64,000 nucleotides of DNA, taken from contig CALUHH010000002.1 of the NCBI GenBank assembly GCA_944320385.1, forward strand, positions 122,324-186,323, in the 5' to 3' direction. A program made the translations under genes and the position numbers. The notes below the pieces were generated by a model. The model was not told the origin of the DNA and made no database searches. It worked only from the letters and a program-made list of their open reading frames with translations. Of this stretch, positions 57,501 through 64,000 are shown one piece after another (the first letter of the stretch is position 1; every line of letters starts with the position of its first letter). This DNA is from an uncultured Atopobiaceae bacterium (GTDB lineage Bacteria > Actinomycetota > Coriobacteriia > Coriobacteriales > Atopobiaceae).

Positions 57501-57590
57501 TTCACGGGCGCGGCCGTGTGGGTCCACTGCGCGCTGCGGCGGCGACGCAAAGAGCCCCTGGCCAAACGGTCTGGCCGGGGGCTCGCATGA
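54543..57590 (+). CDS. Membrane-anchored GH3 glycoside hydrolase with permuted domain order
   Basis: The 1,015-residue protein has an N-terminal membrane helix (about 18-40). The domains that normally come last follow first: the alpha/beta sandwich (VLVRNEDDTLPLP, IVVIGRVSGE, DAALIAGPTGEVGARAVASV) and the fibronectin-III-like domain (TPFSLRVRVTNVGDVAGRDV). The catalytic TIM barrel follows (YPSPCVLAQTWNKGLARDYG, RNYEYYAEDPLVCG, LLKHFAVNNQDSYRD), with nucleophile Asp 882 in GAVITDYAD. A second membrane helix is at about 975-995. Inverted order is known in some GH3 beta-glucosidases, for example from Ruminococcus albus. Substrate is unknown. The start ATG 54543 follows TAGGAGGCGCC; the IS inverted repeat ends just upstream, so the native promoter may be lost. 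Confidence 0.88.
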   Translation: MPRAEKSRHILRRIGRVAAGVAAAAVVMALAAGTVALALLGDTVKSYLGTDVVDVTAEEREAVMASGRALAERVEAEGVVLVRNEDDTLPLPAATDRVNVFGWASTQWVGSGSGSGQVTGSVMGLLEALEERGVSYNRELSDMYRDFHGERDYRGAGALNSHDDEYCRLYEPCLDDETCYTEDLLANARAFSDTAIVVIGRVSGESIDCPTWQHKVRSRDGAVTVDATRTYLELSSEEEALLRYVGATYEHVVVVVNATNTMELGQLETIPGVDAALIAGPTGEVGARAVASVLWGDVNPSGRTADTYAYDFSTAASWANAGEKGEGSYLGSQGLYPADGTANVNVGTHETYDTVRFVDYAEGIYVGYRWYETADAEGFWDDVANEHGRGYDGVVQYPFGYGLSYTEFTWEVIGRSPSQGTRVGRETPFSLRVRVTNVGDVAGRDVLQLYCTTPYEPGGIEKASTALVAYEKTGLLQPGESQEVALSFELDDVASYDHADANANGFAGYELERGEYVVELKRNAHEVADCPAARTVLWLPEDVLCETSLETGAAVTNRFTGESAVDGVSVDGSDSGAGITYLTRADFAGTFPRARSADRAMAEGVAALNLYDEEQAREDALLAAQGAGVGTYQPLVSTGSSSWQLFKDGELTELGRELGEDYASPFWEIVLDRISVSDLERLTLHGYLATGAIDAVGKPLTKEVDGPAQVGSFNQLTYGVGYPSPCVLAQTWNKGLARDYGRQLGLEAAVLGVDGLYAPCANLHRTPLGGRNYEYYAEDPLVCGTTAAEVVTGAREAGTYCLLKHFAVNNQDSYRDSLYTWLTEQALRELYLRPFQIAVESGATGLMTSYNRIGAVWAGGSSALLSDVLRGEWGFAGAVITDYADHQQYMSADQALLAGGDLYMDGVFRNGEYAYVPEAGEGRRGYVASLRRAAKDVLYLAVEARATNLSYNEAAEAAGGETLERPVKRPGFNYLGTALALADAAAFTGAAVWVHCALRRRRKEPLAKRSGRGLA

Positions 57591-57599
57591 GGCAACGGG

Positions 57600-57689
57600 C
57601 GGAGGAGGAGGGATTCGAACCCTCGGAACGGGGGTTGCCCGCTCGACGGTTTTCAAGACCGCTGCAATCAACCGCTCTGCCACTCCTCC
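57600..57689 (-). tRNA. tRNA-Ser (anticodon UGA)
   Basis: On the minus strand the acceptor GGAGGAG pairs with CTCCTCC, the anticodon loop is CTTGAAAAC (TGA), the variable arm is long and the T-loop is GTTCGAATC. CCA is not fully encoded. It is antisense to the space between the GH3 gene and tadA. Confidence 0.95.
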
Positions 57690-57741
57690 GTGCAGACCTT
57701 ATCCTACCCTATAAGCGGACATTCGAGCTCGAGGAGGCGCG

Positions 57742-58221
57742 GTGACGGCAGGCGAGAAGAGTGCGGGGGCAGAAGACGAGCACTTCATGCGTATGGCGCT
57801 CGACGAGGCTGCCGCCGCGGCGGAGGAGGGCGAGGTTCCCATCGGCGCGGTCGTGGTGTGCGACGGCGCGGTCGTGGCGCGCGCCCACAACCGGCGCGAG
57901 ACCGACGCCGACCCCTCCGCCCACGCGGAGTTTGCGGCGATGGTGGCCGCCTCGCGCGCGCTCGGGCGCTGGAGGCTCACGGGATGCACGGTCTACGTGA
58001 CGCTCGAGCCGTGCCTCATGTGCGCGGGCCTCATGGTCAACGCGCGCGTCGACCGCTGCGTGTACGGCGCGGCCGACCCCAAGGGCGGGGCGCTCGGCAC
58101 GCTCTACGACGTGAGCCACGACCCGCGGCTCAACCACGAGTTCGCGGTGACCTCCGGCGTGCTCGCCGACGAGGCCGCCGAGCTGCTGCGCACGTTCTTC
58201 CGCGCGCGGCGCCGCAAGTGA
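57742..58221 (+). CDS. tadA: tRNA-specific adenosine deaminase
   Basis: The 159-residue zinc deaminase has DPSAHAEFAAM (HAE motif with the zinc His and catalytic Glu) and LEPCLMCAGLM (PCxxC). YGAADPKGGALGTLYD is the TadA-specific C-terminal pattern. It converts A34 of tRNA-Arg(ACG) to inosine. The start is GTG 57742 after GAGGAGGC; an ATG at 57787 is a shorter alternative. It ends before array D. Confidence 0.92.
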   Translation: MTAGEKSAGAEDEHFMRMALDEAAAAAEEGEVPIGAVVVCDGAVVARAHNRRETDADPSAHAEFAAMVAASRALGRWRLTGCTVYVTLEPCLMCAGLMVNARVDRCVYGAADPKGGALGTLYDVSHDPRLNHEFAVTSGVLADEAAELLRTFFRARRRK

Positions 58222-58259
58222 GGGGGCGGGTCCTTCTCGCCTGGCTCCGCGCGGATTAT

Positions 58260-58399
58260 AGGGTATGTGCACCCCGCCTTTAGGGTGTGTACACCCCGCC
58301 GATCCGCCCGTCCTTCTCGCCAATCAGTCTACCTGCGTGTTTGCTGCGCTCTCAAAATCGCCGAGTGTACATACCCTCACGGAGCAGTGTACATACCCT
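58260..58399. repeat. Mirrored phased array D: four 13-14-nt units, 22-bp period
   Basis: AGGGTATGTGCACC (58260) and AGGGTGTGTACACC (58282) lie 22 bp apart. Inverted GTGTACATACCCT occurs at 58365 and 58387, again 22 bp apart. The centre (about 69 bp) contains one CTTCTCGCC word, ACCTGCG and AAAATCGCC. It lies between convergent tadA and lctP, in place of ordinary terminators. Confidence 0.9.
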
Positions 58400-58413
58400 C
58401 ACGGGAGTCGTCC

Positions 58414-59964
58414 CTACAGGACGAGCGACCCCACGTACACGAGTGCGGCCATCACAACGGCGAAGCCAAACGCGTATGCGGCGATCTTGCCGAGGATCTC
58501 GCCGTCCTTGCCCACGAGGCCGCATGCCGCGCAGCCGATGGCGATGTTCTGCGGGCTGAGCATCTTGCCGGCGGAGACGCCGAGCGAGTTGGCGGCCACG
58601 AGCCACGTCTCGTCGGCACCGATGGACTGGGCGGCCTGGAGCTGGACGTTGCCAAAGAGGACCTCGCTGGATGTGCCGGAGCCGGTCACGAAGGTGCCGA
58701 GGGCGCCCAGCAGCGGGGCGACGAGCGGGTAGAAGCCGCCGAGGGTGCTCACGAAGAAGGCGGCGATGCTCGCGATCATGCCCGAGTAGCCCATGATCTT
58801 GGCGCAGGCGAGCACGCCGAGCATGGTCACGATGGTCTTGCTCATCTGCTTGCAGGTGCCAAGAAGAACCTGGACGAGCTCGCGGACGCTGCAGCCCTGG
58901 ATGAGGCCGCCGATGATGCCGCAGACGATGATGATCACGCCAGGGGTGTCGATCCACGTGAACGTGAGGGTTGCCGTGGGGTCGCCCGCGTAGATGTTGA
59001 CCGTGGTGGCGACGGCGGAGAGCGGCTCGTAGATGGCCGGGACGAGCTGACTGGTGATCAGCAGGGCCACGAGGATGAGGATGAAGGGCGACCATGCGAG
59101 AAGGATCTGCAGCGCGGGCCCGCCAAAGCCCTCGTAGTGGTGGACGCCCGTGAGACGGCACTCCGCGGGCACTTCTCGCCCGCGCCTGGTGAGCGCAAAG
59201 AGGAAGGTGGCGACCAGCGCGCAGGTGGCGGCGACCACGTCGGCGAGCGTCGGGCCCACGAACTGCGCCGCCGCGATCATGGGCAGGCCAAAGGAGAGGC
59301 CGGAGACGAGCGCCGCGGGCAGCGCGCCCTTGAGCGCCCGCGCGCCGCCGCCCACGAGCATGACCATGAGGATCGGGCAGACGATCACGAACGGGAGCAC
59401 CTGGATGGCCTGGACCGTTGCGAGCTCGAAGGCGTCGATGCCGGTGATGGAGGCGAGCGTGGTGGTGGGGATGCCGATGGAGCCAAACATGGTGGGGACG
59501 CCGTTGGCGATCAGGCAGGCGAGGATGGAGGTCACCGGCGAGACGCCGAGCGCCACGAGCATGCTCGCGGGGATGGCGACGGCGGTTCCGAAGCCGGCCA
59601 TGCCCTCGAGGAACCCGCCGAAGCACCAGGCGATGAGCAGCGTGAGGATGCGCTTGTCGTCGGAGACCGAGCAGAGCATGGCCTTGATGGTCTCCATGCC
59701 GCTCGTGTGGACGGTGACGTTGTAGGTGAACACCGCGGCGATGATGACGATGACGATGGGCCAGAGCGCCATGGCAAACCCCTCGAGCGCGGCGGTTGCC
59801 ATGTTGAGGGGCGTCATCTGCCAGCCGAGCATGGCGCAGACGGCCGCGACGACGAAGGCGCCGGCGCTGGCGAGCCAGGCCTCCATGTGCAGGCCGCAGA
59901 GGGCGATGACCAGCCAGATGATGGGGGCGAGTGCGAGGACGAACATTCCGAACAGCTCAAGCAT
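58414..59964 (-). CDS. lctP: L-lactate permease
   Basis: The 516-residue protein has about 12-14 membrane helices. Diagnostic LctP stretches include CFGGFLEGMAGFGTAVAIPA (residues about 110-129), LIANGVPTMFGSIGIPTTTL, and the C-terminal TGSGTSSEVLFGNVQLQAAQ. It imports lactate or glycolate with protons. I used the ATG at 59964, which follows TTGGGAGCC; an in-frame TTG four codons upstream is unlikely. No lactate dehydrogenase or utilisation genes are adjacent. A GntR-like operator lies upstream. Confidence 0.94.
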   Translation of the reverse strand: MLELFGMFVLALAPIIWLVIALCGLHMEAWLASAGAFVVAAVCAMLGWQMTPLNMATAALEGFAMALWPIVIVIIAAVFTYNVTVHTSGMETIKAMLCSVSDDKRILTLLIAWCFGGFLEGMAGFGTAVAIPASMLVALGVSPVTSILACLIANGVPTMFGSIGIPTTTLASITGIDAFELATVQAIQVLPFVIVCPILMVMLVGGGARALKGALPAALVSGLSFGLPMIAAAQFVGPTLADVVAATCALVATFLFALTRRGREVPAECRLTGVHHYEGFGGPALQILLAWSPFILILVALLITSQLVPAIYEPLSAVATTVNIYAGDPTATLTFTWIDTPGVIIIVCGIIGGLIQGCSVRELVQVLLGTCKQMSKTIVTMLGVLACAKIMGYSGMIASIAAFFVSTLGGFYPLVAPLLGALGTFVTGSGTSSEVLFGNVQLQAAQSIGADETWLVAANSLGVSAGKMLSPQNIAIGCAACGLVGKDGEILGKIAAYAFGFAVVMAALVYVGSLVL

Positions 59965-60006
59965 GTTGGCTCCCAAGGTCGAGCGAAAGGCAAATCAGCT
60001 CACAAA

Positions 60007-60028
60007 TTTACCACGTATGGTGGTGAAA
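60007..60028. promoter_or_regulatory. Possible GntR/LldR-type operator upstream of lctP
   Basis: TTTACCACGTATGGTGGTGA is an imperfect dyad (CCAC facing GTGG, with TTT and AAA ends), 42 bp before the lctP start. Its position and symmetry suit a repressor site. The regulator is not in the window. Confidence 0.5.
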
Positions 60029-60079
60029 TCGGCCCGCGCTTTCGAAGTCTCGTCCTCCGGTGTTCTCCCGGCACAAAGG

Positions 60080-60110
60080 GGGCGCGGCCCCGGCGAGGGG
60101 CCGCGCCCGG
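60080..60110 (-). terminator. GC-rich hairpin after the SLH protein gene
   Basis: GGGCGCGGCCCC pairs with GGGGCCGCGCCC around a CGGCGA-containing loop. It lies between the SLH gene stop (60133) and the lctP upstream region. No T-run is obvious. Confidence 0.6.
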
Positions 60111-60132
60111 TCCGGCGGTGCTGTCGTGCGCC

Positions 60133-63100
60133 CTAGCGCAGCGCGCTCCAGTGCTCGAACCCGCCGTCCTTGGCGTAGTCGTGGGAGTTCGTCGCCTCGG
60201 CGATGTCGAGGAACGCGTAGAACCCCTCGTCGACGTCGGGGAAGCGCCTGATCTCGTCCAGGTGGGCGCTCACGAAGACGCCGTCGGCCACGCGCCCGAG
60301 CATGCGGTTGGCGATGGTGGTCGCCTGCGCGCGGGTGATGTTGTCGTTGGGGCCAAAGCGTCCCGTCCCGTCGTCGTACCCGCTGATCCACCCGTACTTG
60401 ATCGACCCGACGATGACGCCGTAGTACCAGTCGCCCTCGGAGACGTCGGTGAAGATGTTCTCGCCCGACAGGTCGCCCTTGGAGAAGCGCATCGCCATCG
60501 CGGTGAACTCGGCGCGCGTGATGGGCCGCTCGGGCTCGACCGTCGTGGGGCTCGTGCCCAGCAGGATGCCGTGGGACGCCATGGTCGCGACGGCCTCGTA
60601 GTACCAGGCGCCCTCGGAGAGGTCCTCGAAGTCGAACTGGACGTCGCCGCGGGACTTGTCCTTGAGCATGTTGTAGAACATCTGCGCGGCCTCGCCGCGG
60701 GTCATGTTGTCGTCCGGGCCGAAGCGGCCGGTCCCGTCGTCGTAGCCGTGCATGAACGCGTCGTGGTCGCCCGTCTCGAACCAGTCGGAGACGCCCGTGT
60801 CGTCGGGGTCGGCGGGGGCGTTGCCGCGGGTGAACGTGACGGAGATGGTGTGGTCGCCCCGCACGTCCTCGAAGGTGTAGGAGCCGAGGGCGCCCACGCT
60901 CTTGCCGTCGATCGCGACGTCGCGCACCTTGTTGCCCTTGTCGGGCGTGATGGTGAAGGCCTGGTCGGTGCCCTCGGTCACGGCCACCTCGCCGGAGGGG
61001 CTGATCGAGCCGCCCGACCCGGCGGTCGCGGTGATGGTGTGGGTCGCCGCGGGCGGGATCACGGTACCGCCGGACGGCCTATCCCACACGAGGACGAAGG
61101 GGGAGAAGGAGCTGGTATCAAACTTAACGTACTGAGCTCCGTTCACCGTGACGAGTTCGGGCTCAATAACGTCTGGCTGATTCCCGGAGAGTTCGACGTC
61201 CAAATTGTCGTAGTTTCGATCCAGGGCGTCAAAGTGGATTACGTAGAAGGGCTTGCTGTCGTCAAAGCCCTCGGGAACCTTCCAGTAGATCGTGAGCTTG
61301 TCGTCCTTGCCCATGGTCAGGTATGCGTTGCCGTTCTTGGTGTCCACGAGGTCAAGATAGCGCTGCTCGTAGGCATAGTCTCCAGCAGGGATGTCCTCCA
61401 TGTTGTCCTGGATGTACTCAGCCAGCACCCCGTCATCCAGAACATCGTCTACCAACAGCCGCACGCCCTCGGTGTCTTTCAGTTCCACATTGCTGCCATT
61501 GATGTAGTAGGTGACGTTGTTTGTGGCCAGCGCAGTGATCCCGTAGCCGGAGAGTTCGTCCGTGTTGCTGATAATTTCTGTCGTGATGTCCTCACCCGTC
61601 AGACCGCGGACTACCAGCTTGCCATCGGCGCTGTTCACGCCGCAGGTCACCGTCTGGTCGTTAGGCAGAGTCAAAACGGCGGTGATCTTGCTGGGGTCCA
61701 GTTCTCCGGAATAGATCCTCATGGAGTATTCCTGATACTGATTCTCCATGTCGGGGCTGAACTCATCGCTGGCGATAACGTGTCCCTCGGAATCGGTGAG
61801 CTGCAGGCGAACCGGGATCTCCTGTCCGTCCCCATCCGTGCCGGGCAGCATGCGGTAGATGTAGCGCTGCCGATCGGTGCCCTCCACATCGCTGCTGTGA
61901 GCTTCGGTGCCGTAGAGCTCCAGCTTCCATTCTCTTGTTACGCCCTCATTATCGTTGTATTTGAATACGAGGCGCCCCGCCAGGTTCTCCGCGCTAGAGT
62001 CGCCTCCCAGCTGATCGTTGATCCAATCCGGAAGGGTGATGTAGTACCCGGGCTCGGGCAGGCCGTTAGTCGCGGCGGTCTGGCTTCCCGCGCTATCCAC
62101 CACACCGGTGTACCCCTCGCCACCGGTATAAATTGTGATGTCGGCAGGCGTGATGGTGATGGGGGTCGTATCGACCACATCTGCATTCATGACATAGCTT
62201 CTGTCGGTCGCATAGTCGCCGGCAATGAAGTTATGCCCGGATTTATAATACCGTATGGCTGGCCTGTTGTTTTCGACATAGTAGCCATAGATCTCTACCA
62301 GATAGTAATCGTCATCCGTCCGGGCATCGGAGACATTGCGGATGGGGATCACATTCTGATCTGTAAAGACTCTGTTGTAATTGCCGGACGTTATCGCCGT
62401 GGAGAAGAGCTCAGGTTCCGTTTCACTCCGGGGACCGTTCACGCTGTTGTCCTTCTCATCCCACCAGCAGTATTTAAAATAGACATAGGTTCCGCTTTCC
62501 TTGGCTTCCTCAGTGGCCAGGGGATGGGTAACCTGAACGCCAACAGAACCGGCGTTCTCCCGGTCCACAGTGACGGTGAGCTCCGGCACGCCGGAACCGG
62601 CGTCCTGAACCACACTACCATTTACCATATATTCAACCGTGGGTTTGGAAACCACAACATCATTTACAACGGAAACCTCAAGCTCGACATCCTGCCGGCC
62701 GCTGACCTTGGAGGTATTGGTGAGAATTTTTGTGTCATCGTAGATCTTCCAGCCGGCATCATATCCCGGTGTGTTGCCCACACTGCCCGGATCAGGCAGC
62801 GTATAGGTGTCATCCTGATACCAGATCCCGTCTTCATCCCGGGTATACTGGATACTCTGACCATAGAGCTTGAGCTGCGTGTCCACAAGGTCAGAACCAT
62901 TCATAAATTTCAGTGTTACAGGATAGGTTTTTGTGGTGCGGGTGAAGCTGCCCGTACCCTTATAGGCTTCATTATTGGGCAGGATCAGCAGGCCAACATT
63001 CTTAAACGCATCGGAATCGTACCCATCGTAGCCGCTCTGTCTATCAATATAGATCTGCGCAAATTTCTTATTGTAAAAAGCCTGGGAGCCGATGATTTCC

Positions 63101-63819
63101 ACAGATTCAGGAATGTGGACCTTCAATTCGGTTCCTGCCCGGAAATTATCCTTGAAGGTATCCTTGCCGATCACTTTCAGGTTGGCGGGCAGTTCGAAGA
63201 TCACATCGCTGCCGCTGGAAGCCGTCCGCAAAAATTCCAGGCCGGTGCAGTCTTTAAAGACAGAACCGGATGTTCCATCCGCTGTACCCAGCACTTCAAG
63301 CGTGTCAGGCAGAATCACGCCAGTCAAACCGGTACAGCCGTTGAAGGCGCTCTTTTCAATGGTATTCACATTGGTATGGGAAAGATCCAGCACACCGGAG
63401 ATATCACTGCAGCTCATGGCCGCCTGGTATTTGATAGCAGTCAAACCGGTAGCCTGGGAGAAATCGATTGCGGCTACCTTGCACTGTCCCAGCTTGTCAT
63501 AGGTAGTGACAGCCCCATATCTGGCTTTATCATAGGTATAGTTATCCCGAAACGCATCGTTTGCAATGGTCGTTACCGTGTTCGGGATTTGCAGGGCAAC
63601 ATACAAGGTCGCCTTGTCGGGATTTACCTCGGTAAACCAGGTTTTGGAAACACCATAATAGGTGTTATTTTTGATCACCATGGCGTCTGCCGTTACCAAC
63701 ATGGGATCCTCCGCTGTTTGTCCTGTTCCATTGGCCTCCGGTACGGCCAGCACTGTCGTGGGCAGCAGTCCCACAAGCAGGCACAGGGTCAAACAGAATG
63801 CGAATAACCGTTTTTTCAT
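60133..63819 (-). CDS. Chimeric surface protein: leucine-rich-repeat N-terminus, SLH-domain C-terminus
   Basis: The 1,228-residue protein has a signal peptide (MKKRLFAFCLTLCLLVGLLP). BspA-type leucine-rich repeats follow (LQIPNTVTTIANDAFRDNY, IEKSAFNGCTGLTGVILPDT, VEIIGSQAFYNKKFAQIYID), then a long repetitive region, a bacterial-repeat domain (HTITATAGSGGSISPSGEVA) and three SLH domains (residues about 1,010-1,225, for example YDDGTGRFGPDDNMTRGEAA). SLH domains anchor proteins to wall polymers. Bases 60133 to about 61075 are strongly GC-biased like the host. From about 61080 to 63819 the DNA is near 50% G+C with relaxed codon use, so the N-terminal part looks foreign. I used the ATG at 63819 after GGAGGCAATC on the minus strand. 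Confidence 0.88.
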   Translation of the reverse strand: MKKRLFAFCLTLCLLVGLLPTTVLAVPEANGTGQTAEDPMLVTADAMVIKNNTYYGVSKTWFTEVNPDKATLYVALQIPNTVTTIANDAFRDNYTYDKARYGAVTTYDKLGQCKVAAIDFSQATGLTAIKYQAAMSCSDISGVLDLSHTNVNTIEKSAFNGCTGLTGVILPDTLEVLGTADGTSGSVFKDCTGLEFLRTASSGSDVIFELPANLKVIGKDTFKDNFRAGTELKVHIPESVEIIGSQAFYNKKFAQIYIDRQSGYDGYDSDAFKNVGLLILPNNEAYKGTGSFTRTTKTYPVTLKFMNGSDLVDTQLKLYGQSIQYTRDEDGIWYQDDTYTLPDPGSVGNTPGYDAGWKIYDDTKILTNTSKVSGRQDVELEVSVVNDVVVSKPTVEYMVNGSVVQDAGSGVPELTVTVDRENAGSVGVQVTHPLATEEAKESGTYVYFKYCWWDEKDNSVNGPRSETEPELFSTAITSGNYNRVFTDQNVIPIRNVSDARTDDDYYLVEIYGYYVENNRPAIRYYKSGHNFIAGDYATDRSYVMNADVVDTTPITITPADITIYTGGEGYTGVVDSAGSQTAATNGLPEPGYYITLPDWINDQLGGDSSAENLAGRLVFKYNDNEGVTREWKLELYGTEAHSSDVEGTDRQRYIYRMLPGTDGDGQEIPVRLQLTDSEGHVIASDEFSPDMENQYQEYSMRIYSGELDPSKITAVLTLPNDQTVTCGVNSADGKLVVRGLTGEDITTEIISNTDELSGYGITALATNNVTYYINGSNVELKDTEGVRLLVDDVLDDGVLAEYIQDNMEDIPAGDYAYEQRYLDLVDTKNGNAYLTMGKDDKLTIYWKVPEGFDDSKPFYVIHFDALDRNYDNLDVELSGNQPDVIEPELVTVNGAQYVKFDTSSFSPFVLVWDRPSGGTVIPPAATHTITATAGSGGSISPSGEVAVTEGTDQAFTITPDKGNKVRDVAIDGKSVGALGSYTFEDVRGDHTISVTFTRGNAPADPDDTGVSDWFETGDHDAFMHGYDDGTGRFGPDDNMTRGEAAQMFYNMLKDKSRGDVQFDFEDLSEGAWYYEAVATMASHGILLGTSPTTVEPERPITRAEFTAMAMRFSKGDLSGENIFTDVSEGDWYYGVIVGSIKYGWISGYDDGTGRFGPNDNITRAQATTIANRMLGRVADGVFVSAHLDEIRRFPDVDEGFYAFLDIAEATNSHDYAKDGGFEHWSALR

Positions 63820-64000
63820 AAGATTGCCTCCATTATTTCCTTTCGTTCCGCTCAGCATGGGCCAGGAGTGCCACCAGTCGTTCTTTTTCGGTCCGTGCAG
63901 TGATCTCCGATGGAGAGTTGGGGTACTGTCAAGATTCTTGCGCACTTTCCGACAGCCCCATAGGCCCGCCCTCCGGTGTGGCTACCCCTCCAGCAGCGTC
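63820..64000. other. Upstream region of the SLH protein gene to the window edge
   Basis: No gene is supported. The first ~130 bp have the same lower GC as the N-terminal part of the SLH gene. GC rises toward 63960-64000, possibly the right edge of the foreign segment. Confidence 0.4.

Noticed and set aside
58267..63807. 1,846-codon open frame on the + strand
   Set aside because: It is antisense to lctP and the SLH gene. Those have ribosome sites and recognisable domains, while this frame has none.
63820..63945. 42-residue N-terminal extension of the SLH protein
   Set aside because: A standard signal peptide begins at the ATG at 63819 with a good ribosome site. The extension would mask it.

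Overview
The window is GC-rich bacterial DNA (by eye about two thirds G+C) and almost every reading frame starts from a clear Shine-Dalgarno site. Gene content and protein style fit an actinobacterium of class Coriobacteriia, most likely Atopobiaceae (Olsenella-like). That placement is inference from family resemblance; no search was run. gyrA at the left edge together with rpsF-ssb-rpsR-rplI-dnaB-purA is the gene neighbourhood usually found beside the replication origin, so oriC is probably just left of base 1 and the + strand is probably the leading strand.

Layout. 1-7 kb: 3' end of gyrA, bifunctional nuclease, tRNA-Ile and tRNA-Ala, typA, a TRIC-type channel, two tRNA-Ser genes and a DUF4013 membrane protein. 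7-16 kb: the replication/ribosome operon rpsF-ssb-rpsR-DUF2232-rplI, then dnaB, purA, degV and purD. 16-25 kb is accessory: a HTH/coiled-coil protein, a frameshifted MNT nucleotidyltransferase, a Nudix hydrolase, a decayed Cna-B surface adhesin (two amber stops, two frameshifts), a small winged-helix protein and an Orc/Cdc6-like ATPase. 25-36 kb: ABC exporter, two envelope proteins, pyridoxal kinase (minus strand), and a purine operon purE-sortase-purF-purM-purN. 36-47 kb: RNA uracil methyltransferase, SPFH protein with a small DNA-binding-like partner, EF-G-like GTPase, flavodiiron protein, a solitary PD-(D/E)XK-like protein, CNNM/CorC protein, an orphan cyanophycin-synthetase N-terminal-like domain, YtxH and PRC-barrel proteins. 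47-64 kb: FUSC protein, an MgtE plus NRAMP-related (NRMT-like) pair, an IS110-family element, a domain-permuted GH3 glycosidase, tRNA-Ser, tadA, lactate permease, and a chimeric leucine-rich-repeat/SLH surface protein.

How the genes work together. Purine synthesis is spread over purA, purD and the purE/F/M/N operon. Surface biology is represented by the broken adhesin, a class B sortase, the SLH protein and the membrane-tethered GH3 enzyme. Divalent-cation handling is represented by MgtE, the NRAMP-like protein and CNNM/CorC.

The most unusual content is intergenic. Several arrays of short units (14-28 nt) are set at constant periods close to whole DNA turns (22, 31 or 41 bp). In each, a run of direct copies is followed by a run of inverted copies, and the best-resolved arrays show mirror-paired sequence variants. 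Different arrays use different unit sequences but the same architecture, and some share a GAATCGCC-like core. There are also two copies of a near-perfect ~100-bp hairpin, two copies of a 31-bp palindrome, and a strongly repeated 9-mer CTTCTCGCC (30 exact copies on both strands, in genes and between them). I could not match the mirrored arrays to a described repeat class.
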